Source: Paraburkholderia sp. ZP32-5 (GTDB lineage: Bacteria > Pseudomonadota > Gammaproteobacteria > Burkholderiales > Burkholderiaceae). Taken from it: a stretch of DNA of 64,000 nt. The stretch is from contig NZ_JAJEJP010000001.1 of NCBI RefSeq assembly GCF_021390495.1, positions 1,612,001 to 1,676,000 on the forward strand, in the 5' to 3' direction. This document shows, piece by piece, positions 52,623-61,109 of this stretch. Under the pieces are notes generated by a model, which saw only the letters and a program-made list of their open reading frames with translations, did not search any database and was not told where the DNA came from. Both the position numbers and the translations under genes were made by a program. Positions within the stretch are counted from its first letter, which is position 1. The number at the start of each line of letters is the position of its first letter.

Positions 52623-55484
52623 ATGATGAAGCAATTCCAGTCGAACTCTTATCTGTTCGGCGGCAATGCTCCGTACGTTGAAGAAATGTACGAAGCGTAT
52701 CTCGATAATCCGGCGTCAGTGCCCGAGACCTGGCGCAGCTATTTCGATGCGTTGCAGAACGTTCCCGCATCGGATGGCACGAATGCCAACGACGTGGCCC
52801 ACGGCCCGATCGTCGAATCATTCGCCCAGCGCGCCAAGGCCAACGCCTTCCTGCCGCGCGCGGCAACCGGCGGCGAAGATCTCGCCACCGCCCGCAAACA
52901 GGTTTACGTCCAGTCCCTCATCGGCGCATATCGCTTCCTCGGCTCGCAATGGGCCAATCTCGATCCTCTGAAGCGCCGCGAACGTCCCGCGATCCCCGAA
53001 CTTGAACCCGCGTTCTACGACTTCACCGAAGCCGACATGGACCAGGAGTTCAGCGCCACGAATCTGTACTTCGGGTTCGAGCGCGGCACGCTGCGCGACA
53101 TCGTCAAGGCGCTGCGCGACACGTATTGCGGCACGATCGGCGCCGAATACATGTACATCAGCGATCCGGAGCAGAAGCGCTGGTGGAAGGAGAAGCTCGA
53201 GTCGATCCGTTCGACGCCGAACTTCAGCAATGACAAGAAGAAGCACATCCTGAACCGTCTGACGGCCGCCGAAGGCCTCGAGCGTTTCCTGCACACGAAG
53301 TACGTCGGCCAGAAGCGCTTCTCGCTCGAAGGCGGCGAGAGCTTCATCGCGTCGATGGACGAAGTCGTGCGTCACGCCGGTGCCAACGGCGTGCAGGAAA
53401 TCGTCATCGGCATGGCTCACCGCGGTCGTCTGAACGTGCTGGTCAATACGCTCGGCAAGATGCCGGCTGACCTGTTCGCCGAATTCGAAGGCAAGCACGT
53501 CGACGATCTGCCGGCTGGCGACGTCAAGTACCACAAGGGTTTCTCGTCGGACGTCTCGACGGAAGGCGGCCCGGTTCACCTGTCGCTCGCGTTCAACCCG
53601 TCGCACCTCGAAATCGTCAACCCGGTGGTCGAGGGTTCGGCCAAGGCGCGTATGGATCGTCGCGGCGATGACTCCGGTCTGCAGGTGCTGCCGGTGCAGA
53701 TCCACGGCGACGCGGCCTTCGCGGGCCAGGGCGTCGTGATGGAAACGCTGAACCTCGCGCAAACGCGCGGTTACGGCACGCACGGCACGCTGCACATCGT
53801 CATCAATAACCAGATCGGTTTCACGACGTCGGATCCGCGCGACTCGCGCTCCACGTTGTACTGCTCGGACGTCGTCAAGATGATCGAGGCGCCGGTGCTG
53901 CACGTGAACGGCGACGATCCCGAAGCGGTCGTGCTGGCCACGCAACTGGCCATCGACTTCCGGATGCAGTTCCACAAGGACGTCGTCGTCGACATCGTCT
54001 GTTTCCGCAAGCTCGGTCACAACGAGCAGGACACGCCGGCGGTCACGCAGCCGCTGATGTACAAGACGATCGCCAAGCACCCGGGCACGCGCGCGCTGTA
54101 CGCTGAAAAGCTGGTGCAGCAGGGCGTGATCACCGCGGAAGAAGGCGACGAATTCGTCAAGGCCTACCGCAAGGCGATGGATGAAGGCCATCACACGGTC
54201 GATCCGGTGCTCTCGAACTACAAGAGCAAGTACGCGGTTGACTGGGTGCCGTTCCTGAACCGCAAGTGGACCGACGCGGCCGATACCGCCGTGCCGCTCG
54301 CGGAACTGAAGCGCCTCGCCGAGCGCATCACCACGATCCCGGAAAACTTCAAGGTTCACCCGCTCGTCGAGCGCGTGATCAACGACCGTCGCGCAATGGG
54401 CCGTGGCGAAGCGAAGCTCGACTGGGGCATGGGCGAGCACCTCGCGTTCGCATCGCTGGTTGCATCGGGCTACGCAGTGCGCCTGACCGGTCAGGATTCG
54501 GGCCGCGGCACGTTCACGCACCGTCACGCGGTGCTGCACGATCAGAACCGCGAGCGCTGGAACGACGGCACGTACGTGCCGCTGCAGAACATCGCCGAAG
54601 GTCAGGCGAAGTTCTCGGTGATCGACTCGGTGCTGTCGGAAGAAGCGGTGTTGGGCTTCGAATACGGCTATTCGACTGCTGAACCGAACACGTTCGTCGC
54701 ATGGGAAGGCCAGTTCGGCGACTTCGTGAACGGCGCGCAGGTCGTGATCGACCAGTTCATCTCGTCGGGCGAAGTGAAGTGGGGCCGCGTATCGGGCCTG
54801 ACCATGCTGCTGCCGCACGGCTACGAAGGCCAGGGTCCGGAGCACTCGTCGGCGCGTATCGAGCGTTTCCTGCAACTGTGCGCGGACCACAACATGCAGG
54901 TTGTTCAGCCGACCACGCCGGCGCAGATTTTCCACCTGCTGCGCCGTCAGATGATCCGTCTGTTCCGCAAGCCGCTGATCGTCTTCACGCCGAAGTCGCT
55001 GCTGCGTCACAAGGAAGCCGTGTCGGATCTGTCGGAACTGGCGAAGGGTTCGTTCCAGCCGGTGCTGGGCGAAATCGACGAAGCGATCGACGCGAAGAAG
55101 GTCAAGCGCGTAATCGCCTGCTCGGGCCGCGTGTACTTCGACCTCGTCGCGCATCGCCGCGAAGCGAAGGCCAACGATGTCGCGATCATCCGTATCGAGC
55201 AGCTCTATCCGTTCGCGCACAAGCAGTTCGAAGCGGAAATGAAGAAGTACGACAACGCGACCGAAGTGGTGTGGGTGCAGGACGAGCCGCAGAATCAGGG
55301 CCCGTGGTTCTACATCGAGCACCATCTGAAGGAAGGCATGAAGGAAGGGCAGAAGCTGGCATACAGCGGCCGTCCGGCTTCGGCTTCGCCTGCAGTCGGC
55401 TACTACGCGAAGCACTACGAGCAGCAGAAGGCGCTGGTCGAAGGCGCTTTCGGCCGCCTCAAGAGCGCGTCGATCGCTAAATAA
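52623..55484 (+). CDS. sucA: 2-Oxoglutarate dehydrogenase E1 component
   Basis: A 953-residue thiamine-diphosphate enzyme that decarboxylates 2-oxoglutarate in the citric acid cycle. The N-terminus SNSYLFGGNAPYVEEMYEAY is the E1o-specific segment that binds the complex core. VIGMAHRGRLNVLVNTLGK and HVNGDDPEAVVLATQLAIDF mark the cofactor-binding domain; LPHGYEGQGPEHSSARIERF is in the C-terminal transketolase-like part. ATG at 52623 is chosen; a GTG four codons upstream overlaps the ribosome site AGGTGA. It is first in the sucA-sucB-lpdA operon, the full E1-E2-E3 set, without the sdh or sucCD genes next to it. Confidence 0.97.
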   Translation: MMKQFQSNSYLFGGNAPYVEEMYEAYLDNPASVPETWRSYFDALQNVPASDGTNANDVAHGPIVESFAQRAKANAFLPRAATGGEDLATARKQVYVQSLIGAYRFLGSQWANLDPLKRRERPAIPELEPAFYDFTEADMDQEFSATNLYFGFERGTLRDIVKALRDTYCGTIGAEYMYISDPEQKRWWKEKLESIRSTPNFSNDKKKHILNRLTAAEGLERFLHTKYVGQKRFSLEGGESFIASMDEVVRHAGANGVQEIVIGMAHRGRLNVLVNTLGKMPADLFAEFEGKHVDDLPAGDVKYHKGFSSDVSTEGGPVHLSLAFNPSHLEIVNPVVEGSAKARMDRRGDDSGLQVLPVQIHGDAAFAGQGVVMETLNLAQTRGYGTHGTLHIVINNQIGFTTSDPRDSRSTLYCSDVVKMIEAPVLHVNGDDPEAVVLATQLAIDFRMQFHKDVVVDIVCFRKLGHNEQDTPAVTQPLMYKTIAKHPGTRALYAEKLVQQGVITAEEGDEFVKAYRKAMDEGHHTVDPVLSNYKSKYAVDWVPFLNRKWTDAADTAVPLAELKRLAERITTIPENFKVHPLVERVINDRRAMGRGEAKLDWGMGEHLAFASLVASGYAVRLTGQDSGRGTFTHRHAVLHDQNRERWNDGTYVPLQNIAEGQAKFSVIDSVLSEEAVLGFEYGYSTAEPNTFVAWEGQFGDFVNGAQVVIDQFISSGEVKWGRVSGLTMLLPHGYEGQGPEHSSARIERFLQLCADHNMQVVQPTTPAQIFHLLRRQMIRLFRKPLIVFTPKSLLRHKEAVSDLSELAKGSFQPVLGEIDEAIDAKKVKRVIACSGRVYFDLVAHRREAKANDVAIIRIEQLYPFAHKQFEAEMKKYDNATEVVWVQDEPQNQGPWFYIEHHLKEGMKEGQKLAYSGRPASASPAVGYYAKHYEQQKALVEGAFGRLKSASIAK

Positions 55485-55500
55485 AGAGAACAGACGAACC

Positions 55501-55523
55501 GGGAAAGCGCGTTGCGCTTTCCC
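55501..55523. repeat. Intercistronic hairpin sucA-sucB
   Basis: GGGAAAGCGC (55501-55510) pairs perfectly with GCGCTTTCCC (55514-55523) around GTT, with no T tract after it. It starts 17 bases after the sucA stop. Such hairpins often set mRNA stability or processing between operon genes; this is inference. Confidence 0.8.
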
Positions 55524-55628
55524 GCGCCGCGCTCAGTGATCCAATGAAGGCTCAGGCGCGGCGTGCAGGGTTCGCAGGCGGTCGTCGTTGAGCGTGCCGT
55601 CACCCGATACGTATTCAGGATACTCATA

Positions 55629-56906
55629 ATGGCTATTGTTGAAGTCAAGGTTCCCCAGCTTTCCGAGTCGGTCTCGGAAGCCACCATGCTGCAGTGGAAG
55701 AAGAAGCCCGGCGAGGCTGTCGCGCAAGACGAAATCCTCATCGAAATCGAGACCGACAAGGTCGTGCTCGAAGTGCCGGCACCCTCGGCCGGCGTGCTCG
55801 CTCAGGTCATCTCGAACGACGGCGACACCGTCGTGGCCGACCAGGTGATCGCGAAGATCGACACGGAAGGCAAGGCAGGCGCCGCTGCTGTCGAAGCCGA
55901 AGTGAAGCCGGCTCCGGTCGCCGCGTCGGCGCCCGCTGCCGCACCGGCCGCTGCTGCCGCCGCAACGGGCTCGAACACCGCAGCTTCGCCGGCCGCCGGC
56001 AAGCTGATGGCCGAGCAGGGTCTGAGCGCGGGCGACGTCGCCGGCACGGGCCGCGACGGCCGCATCACGAAGGGCGACGTGCTCGCCGCTGGCCAGGCTG
56101 CTCCGGCTGCCAAGGCCGCGCCGGCACCTGCTGCCGCACCGAAGGCCGCGAAGCCGTCGCTGCCGGACGTCAAGGCTCCGGCCTCGGCTGATCAATGGCT
56201 GAAGGACCGCCCGGAACAGCGCGTGCCGATGTCGCGTCTGCGTGCGCGTATCGCCGAGCGTCTGCTCGAGTCGCAGCAAACCAACGCCATCCTCACGACG
56301 TTCAACGAAGTGAACATGGCGCCGGTGATGGACCTGCGCAACAAGTACAAGGACAAGTTCGAGAAGGAACACGGCGTGAAGCTCGGCTTCATGTCGTTCT
56401 TCGTGAAGGCGGCTGTTCACGCGCTGAAGAAGTTCCCGCTCGTGAACGCGTCGATCGACGGTAACGACATCGTCTATCACGGCTACTTCGACATCGGTAT
56501 CGCGGTCGGTTCGCCGCGTGGTCTGGTGGTGCCGATCCTGCGCAACGCCGATCAGCTGAGCCTCGCCGACATCGAGAAGAAGATCGCCGAATTCGGCCAG
56601 AAGGCGAAGGACGGCAAGCTGTCGATCGAAGAAATGACCGGCGGTACGTTCTCGATCTCGAACGGCGGCGTGTTCGGCTCGATGCTGTCGACCCCGATCA
56701 TCAACCCGCCGCAGTCCGCGATTCTCGGCGTGCACGCGACCAAGGAACGCGCTGTGGTCGAAAACGGCCAGATCGTGATCCGCCCGATGAACTACCTCGC
56801 GCTGTCGTACGACCATCGCATCATCGACGGCCGCGAAGCGGTGCTGTCGCTGGTCGCTATGAAGGACGCGCTGGAAGATCCGGCTCGCCTGCTGCTCGAC
56901 CTGTAA
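55629..56906 (+). CDS. sucB: Dihydrolipoyllysine succinyltransferase (E2o)
   Basis: A 425-residue core enzyme of the 2-oxoglutarate dehydrogenase complex. The lipoyl domain starts [20 protein letters not shown] and the lipoylated lysine is K44 in ETDKVVLEV. An Ala/Pro-rich linker (about 95-135 and 170-190) surrounds the E1/E3-binding domain ([20 protein letters not shown]). The catalytic domain ends with [13 protein letters not shown], holding the active His and Asp. One lipoyl domain is present, as usual. ATG at 55629 has AGGA upstream; the frame is open from 55563. Between sucA and lpdA in one operon. Confidence 0.97.
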   Translation: MAIVEVKVPQLSESVSEATMLQWKKKPGEAVAQDEILIEIETDKVVLEVPAPSAGVLAQVISNDGDTVVADQVIAKIDTEGKAGAAAVEAEVKPAPVAASAPAAAPAAAAAATGSNTAASPAAGKLMAEQGLSAGDVAGTGRDGRITKGDVLAAGQAAPAAKAAPAPAAAPKAAKPSLPDVKAPASADQWLKDRPEQRVPMSRLRARIAERLLESQQTNAILTTFNEVNMAPVMDLRNKYKDKFEKEHGVKLGFMSFFVKAAVHALKKFPLVNASIDGNDIVYHGYFDIGIAVGSPRGLVVPILRNADQLSLADIEKKIAEFGQKAKDGKLSIEEMTGGTFSISNGGVFGSMLSTPIINPPQSAILGVHATKERAVVENGQIVIRPMNYLALSYDHRIIDGREAVLSLVAMKDALEDPARLLLDL

Positions 56907-56986
56907 GCGCCCGCCCGGACCGCGCCGGCTTGTGAAACCGCGAGCCGGCGCCATCTAGTCAGTACGTATCTGGTATCCGCAGTACA

Positions 56987-57026
56987 GGAACGGCGCGCGC
57001 CACGCAACGTGGCGCGGCGCCGTTCC
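56987..57026. repeat. Intercistronic hairpin sucB-lpdA
   Basis: The arm 56987-57004 (GGAACGGCGCGCGCCACG) pairs with 57008-57026 with only one bulged base and a three-base loop. No T tract follows. It lies about 20 bases before the lpdA start, so it may hide or stabilise the junction. Together with the sucA-sucB hairpin, both gaps of the operon carry strong stems. Confidence 0.85.
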
Positions 57027-57044
57027 GCCATCAAAGGGATTGTC

Positions 57045-58475
57045 ATGTCCAAAGAATTTGACGTCGTCGTGATCGGCGCGGGCCCTGGCGGTTATATCGC
57101 CGCCATCCGCGCAGCGCAGCTCGGCAAGACCGTCGCATGTATCGAAAAGTGGAAGAACCCGGCCGGCGCGCTGAAGCTCGGCGGCACCTGCCTGAACGTC
57201 GGCTGCATTCCGTCGAAGGCGCTGCTCGCGTCGTCGGAAGAGTTTGAAAACGCGTCGCACCACCTCGCCGACCACGGCATCTCGGTGGAAAACGTGAAGG
57301 TCGATATCTCGAAGATGATGGCCCGCAAGGAAGGCATCGTCGAGAAGATGACCAAGGGTATCGAATTCCTGTTCCGCAAGAACAAGATCACGTGGCTCAA
57401 GGGCCATGGCAAGTTCACCGGCCGCACCGACGCCGGCGTGCAGATCGAAGTGAGCGGCGAAGGCGAAGCCGAAGTCGTCACCGCGAAAAACGTGATCATC
57501 GCGACGGGTTCGAAGGCACGTCATCTGCCGGGCATCCCGGTCGACAACAAGATCGTCGCCGACAACGAAGGCGCGCTGTCATTCGACGTCGCACCGAAGA
57601 AGCTCGCCGTGATCGGCGCGGGCGTGATCGGTCTGGAACTGGGCTCGGTGTGGCGCCGCCTCGGCGCGGAAGTGACCGTGCTCGAAGCGCTGCCGGAATT
57701 CCTCGGCGCGGCTGACCAGGCGTTGTCGAAGGAAGCGGCCAAGCAGTTCAAGAAGCAGGGTCTCGACATCCACGTCGGCGTGAAGGTCGGCGAAGTGAAG
57801 ACGACCGCGAACAGCGTGACGATCGCATACACGGACAAGGACGGCAACGCGCAGTCGCTCGAAGCCGACCGTCTGATCGTGTCGGTCGGCCGCGTGCCGA
57901 ACACCGACAACCTCGGCCTCGAAGCGATCGGCCTGAAGGCCAACGAGCGCGGCTTCATCGACGTGGACGACCACTGCGCGACGGCGGTGCCGAACGTGTA
58001 CGCGATCGGCGACGTGGTGCGTGGCCCGATGCTCGCGCACAAGGCCGAAGACGAAGGCGTGCTGGTCGCCGAAGTGATCGACGGCCAGAAGCCGCACATC
58101 GACTACAACTGCATTCCGTGGGTGATCTACACCGAACCGGAAATTGCATGGGTCGGCAAGACCGAGCAGCAACTGAAGGCGGAAGGCCGTGAAGTCAAGA
58201 CCGGCCAGTTCCCGTTCATGGCGAACGGCCGCGCGCTCGGCATCAACAAGGCGGATGGTTTCGTCAAGATGATCGCCGACGCGAAGACCGACGAACTGCT
58301 CGGCGTGCACATCATCTCGGCCAATGCATCGGACCTGATCGCGGAAGCCGTGGTGGCGATGGAATTCAAGGCTGCGTCGGAAGACATCGGCCGTATTTGC
58401 CATCCGCACCCGTCGCTGTCGGAAGTCATGCGCGAAGCGGCACTCGCCGTCGACAAGCGCGCGCTGAACATGTAA
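57045..58475 (+). CDS. lpdA: Dihydrolipoyl dehydrogenase (E3)
   Basis: A 476-residue FAD enzyme that reoxidises the lipoyl arm of E2 with NAD. The FAD fold starts FDVVVIGAGPGGYIAAIRAA; the redox pair is in GGTCLNVGCIPSKALL. The NAD fold follows (KLAVIGAGVIGLELGSVWRR), and the C-terminal dimer domain has ICHPHPSLSEVMREAAL with the active-site HPHPSLSE. ATG at 57045 has AAAGGGAT upstream. It is the third gene of the sucA-sucB-lpdA operon, as expected for a complex-dedicated E3, and a terminator follows. Confidence 0.97.
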   Translation: MSKEFDVVVIGAGPGGYIAAIRAAQLGKTVACIEKWKNPAGALKLGGTCLNVGCIPSKALLASSEEFENASHHLADHGISVENVKVDISKMMARKEGIVEKMTKGIEFLFRKNKITWLKGHGKFTGRTDAGVQIEVSGEGEAEVVTAKNVIIATGSKARHLPGIPVDNKIVADNEGALSFDVAPKKLAVIGAGVIGLELGSVWRRLGAEVTVLEALPEFLGAADQALSKEAAKQFKKQGLDIHVGVKVGEVKTTANSVTIAYTDKDGNAQSLEADRLIVSVGRVPNTDNLGLEAIGLKANERGFIDVDDHCATAVPNVYAIGDVVRGPMLAHKAEDEGVLVAEVIDGQKPHIDYNCIPWVIYTEPEIAWVGKTEQQLKAEGREVKTGQFPFMANGRALGINKADGFVKMIADAKTDELLGVHIISANASDLIAEAVVAMEFKAASEDIGRICHPHPSLSEVMREAALAVDKRALNM

Positions 58476-58511
58476 CGCGCACGCCTGACTGAACGCAACT
58501 TTGGCATCACC

Positions 58512-58547
58512 AAGGCGGGCGGGTTTATCCCCTCCCGCCTTTCTTTT
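58512..58547 (+). terminator. Intrinsic terminator of the odh operon
   Basis: AAGGCGGG (58512-58519) pairs with CCCGCCTT (58534-58541), followed by a T-rich tail (TCTTTTTG). It lies between lpdA and zapE, 36 bases after the lpdA stop. Confidence 0.8.
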
Positions 58548-58559
58548 TGCAGCAACACG

Positions 58560-59657
58560 ATGAACGTCACCGAATACTACGAAAAAGAACTGCAGACGCG
58601 CGGTTACCAATCCGATCCGGCGCAACGCGCGGCGGTCGACCGGCTGCAGCGGTGCTTTGAAGAGTGGACCGAATACAAATCGCGCCGCTCGAACGCGTTC
58701 AAGAAGCTGCTGATCCACCCGGATCTGCCGCGCGGCGTGTACATGTGGGGCGGCGTGGGTCGCGGCAAGAGCTTCCTGATGGACAGCTTCTACATGATCG
58801 TGCCGTTGCATCGCAAAACGCGCCTGCATTTCCACGAGTTCATGCGCGAAGTGCATCGCGAACTCGAAGAACTAAAAGGCACGGCCGATCCGCTCGACGA
58901 ACTCGCGCGCCGCATTGCGAAGCGTTATCGGCTGATCTGTTTCGACGAGTTTCACGTGTCGGATATCGCCGATGCGATGATCCTGTACCGGCTGCTCGAC
59001 AAGCTGTTCGAAAACGGCGTGCAGTTCGTGATGACGTCCAACTACGATCCCGACCTGCTGTACCCCGACGGCCTGCATCGCGATCGGATGCTGCCCGCCA
59101 TCGAGTTGATCAAGCAGAAGCTCGACGTGATCAACGTCGATGCCGGTATCGACTACCGGCAGCGCACGCTGGCTCAGGTGGAGGTCTATCACACGCCGCT
59201 CGACGCTGCCGCCGGCAAGGCGTTGCGCGATGCGTTCGCGCGGCTTGCCGCGGTGCCCGACGAAAGCCCGCTGCTGCATATCGAGAAGCGCGAACTGAAG
59301 GCGCTGCGTCGCGCGGATGGCGTCGTATGGTTCGACTTCGCGACGCTGTGCGGCGGCCCGCGTTCGCAGAACGACTACCTCGAACTGGCGAGCCGCTTTC
59401 ACGCGGTGATCCTGTCGGACGTGCCGCAGATGTCGATACGGATGGCGTCGGAGGCGCGCCGCTTCACGTGGCTGATCGACGTGTTCTACGACCACAAGGT
59501 GAAGCTGCTGATGTCGGCTGCGGTGCCGCCGGAGCAACTGTACGTCGACGGTCCGATGGCCAACGAATTCACGCGCACGGTGTCGCGCATCGTCGAGATG
59601 CAATCGAAGGAGTATCTCGACACGCCGCGCCGGATCGTCGATACGTCGCTGACTTGA
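58560..59657 (+). CDS. zapE: Cell division protein ZapE / AFG1-like ATPase
   Basis: A 365-residue AAA-type P-loop ATPase. The nucleotide loop is GVYMWGGVGRGKSFLMD near residue 62-71 and Walker B is LICFDEFHVSDI near 125. In E. coli ZapE affects the Z ring under stress; mitochondrial AFG1 acts in protein quality control. Other family blocks, RFHAVILSDVPQMSIRM and RFTWLIDVFYDHKVKLLMSA, are intact and length is standard. It starts right after the odh terminator, so it has its own promoter or relies on read-through. It is often found next to the odh genes in beta-proteobacteria. Confidence 0.93.
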   Translation: MNVTEYYEKELQTRGYQSDPAQRAAVDRLQRCFEEWTEYKSRRSNAFKKLLIHPDLPRGVYMWGGVGRGKSFLMDSFYMIVPLHRKTRLHFHEFMREVHRELEELKGTADPLDELARRIAKRYRLICFDEFHVSDIADAMILYRLLDKLFENGVQFVMTSNYDPDLLYPDGLHRDRMLPAIELIKQKLDVINVDAGIDYRQRTLAQVEVYHTPLDAAAGKALRDAFARLAAVPDESPLLHIEKRELKALRRADGVVWFDFATLCGGPRSQNDYLELASRFHAVILSDVPQMSIRMASEARRFTWLIDVFYDHKVKLLMSAAVPPEQLYVDGPMANEFTRTVSRIVEMQSKEYLDTPRRIVDTSLT

Positions 59658-59833
59658 AGCCGCTTGCGCGTGCGTGCGTCGCGTTGATGTAGTCGAGGCA
59701 ACGCGTGCCACCGCGTATGATGGATCGCTGAGCTGATCAACTAAGCGACGCCTTTTCAAGATTCAGAGTGGTCTTATGTTCCGCTCGCTGTTGGCTGGCT
59801 ATCTTCTGATGTCGTTTTGACAAAGGAGGGAGC

Positions 59834-60292
59834 ATGAAGCCATATAGCGATATCACCGATGAACAATGGCGGCGCGTCGCGCCGCTGCTGCCCGAACTGC
59901 GGCCACGCGCGGAATTGCGTGGCCGGCCGCTTGCCAATACTCGCGCGGTGCTTAATGGCGTGCTGTGGGTCATGTATAACGGTGCCACGTGGTCCGCGCT
60001 GCCGTCTGAGTACCCGTCGTATCAAACCTGTCATCGCCGCTTCAAGTTGTGGCACAAAGCCGGCGTACTCGCGCACGTAACCCGGCAGTTGCTCGGTGCT
60101 TCGAGCGAAGAACTCTGTGGCCTGATGGAGTCGCGCATGCGCAGGCATGTGAGCGCAAAACAGAAGCGCGCCGCGGCAAAAAGAGGTCGGAGGGTGGTCC
60201 GGGTTCCGTCGGGCGTGTGCAAGCCGGTAGCGGGCGCGTCGCAGGCTTCGTCGCTGGTTGCCTTGGTGGAGTCGGTCAAGCAGGCGGCGTAG
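59834..60292 (+). CDS. Second stand-alone IS5-type transposase N-terminal domain (DUF4096-like)
   Basis: A 152-residue protein. Residues about 5-90 match the same domain as the gene at 31031-31432: DITDEQWRRVAPLLP, RGRP, AVLNGVLWVMYNGATWSALP, EYPSYQTCHRRFKLWHKAG. The C-terminus is a basic, Ala/Arg/Ser-rich tail of about 50 residues rather than a DDE domain, and no catalytic acids follow. GGAGGG stands before the ATG. A terminator follows at 60327. Whether it is a decayed element or an adopted regulator is open; codon use and GC content match the neighbourhood, which favours long residence in this genome. Confidence 0.8.
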   Translation: MKPYSDITDEQWRRVAPLLPELRPRAELRGRPLANTRAVLNGVLWVMYNGATWSALPSEYPSYQTCHRRFKLWHKAGVLAHVTRQLLGASSEELCGLMESRMRRHVSAKQKRAAAKRGRRVVRVPSGVCKPVAGASQASSLVALVESVKQAA

Positions 60293-60326
60293 CCATTCCG
60301 AACGGTTTGCGTCGTGCTTTGCGTCG

Positions 60327-60366
60327 AAAAAACGGCCGTGCGATCCTGATCGCCGGCCGTTTTTTT
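60327..60366. terminator. Bidirectional intrinsic terminator
   Basis: AAAAAACGGCCG (60327-60338) pairs with CGGCCGTTTTTT (60354-60365). It lies between the convergent transposase-domain gene and the DUF2147 gene and carries T tracts for both. Confidence 0.9.
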
Positions 60367-60411
60367 GCGCCTTTTATCCGGTGTTTGCGTCATCCACCGT
60401 CATCGGTCAGC

Positions 60412-60906
60412 TCACTGCTGCCGAACCCAGGTCTGCGAACGCCCCAGCAGCGCCACGCCGATATACCCGCGCACCACGAGTTTGTTACCGCCGTCTTCGA
60501 GATGCATCTTGCACTTGTAGACCTTGCCGTTTTCCGGGTCGAGAATCTGCCCGTGATCCCACGCGTCGCCATCTTTTTTCATATTGTCGATGATGGTCAT
60601 ACCAAGAACCAGTTGATCCTTGCGTGCATCGGTGCATTGGGTGCAGCGTCGATCCGGCTGGTTGTTCGCGCCGAGTCCCTTGATCACCTTGCCGCTCAAT
60701 TCGCCGTCACTGTCCTGCGTGATCTGCACGAGCGCCTTCGGCTGGCCGGTGTGATCGTCGATCGTTTGCCATGTGCCGACCGGTGTATCGGTTTGGGCCA
60801 TCGCGGTTACGGCACTGGCGAGCAGTGCGCCGGCGAGCGCGGCATGGCGGGCGGTGCGCAGCGCGATCGCGCGGGCACGATGGGCACGGTGTGTGAATGG
60901 CGTCAT
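60412..60906 (-). CDS. DUF2147 exported protein
   Basis: A 164-residue secreted protein. The signal peptide ends after A37 (LAGALLASAVTAMA, then QTDTP). The mature part is a DUF2147 domain: GTWQTIDDHTGQPKALVQI, DSDGELSGKVIKGLG, CTQCTDARKDQLVLGMTII, WDHGQILDPENGKVYKCKM. The domain is a small beta barrel of the lipocalin type; its cysteine pair C-T-Q-C may form a disulfide. Function unknown, though such proteins are periplasmic. AAGGAGG precedes the ATG at 60906, so the frame open to 61029 is rejected. Confidence 0.88.
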   Translation of the reverse strand: MTPFTHRAHRARAIALRTARHAALAGALLASAVTAMAQTDTPVGTWQTIDDHTGQPKALVQITQDSDGELSGKVIKGLGANNQPDRRCTQCTDARKDQLVLGMTIIDNMKKDGDAWDHGQILDPENGKVYKCKMHLEDGGNKLVVRGYIGVALLGRSQTWVRQQ

Positions 60907-61109
60907 TGTCTTCCTCCTTGATGAGAGACCGCGCGATCGTGGTCGCGCGGCGTTATCAGCATCGCGGACGGTCTTACGCCGCCGGTCTTCGCGATACGGG
61001 ACGATGCCGGCGACAGGGCGCGTCGGCATCGTCAGCGCAGAATACGCGAAACCCCGCGCGCCGTTTGATAGGGGAGCTTCTAATCGACACGCGCTATTTG
61101 CGCGAACCG

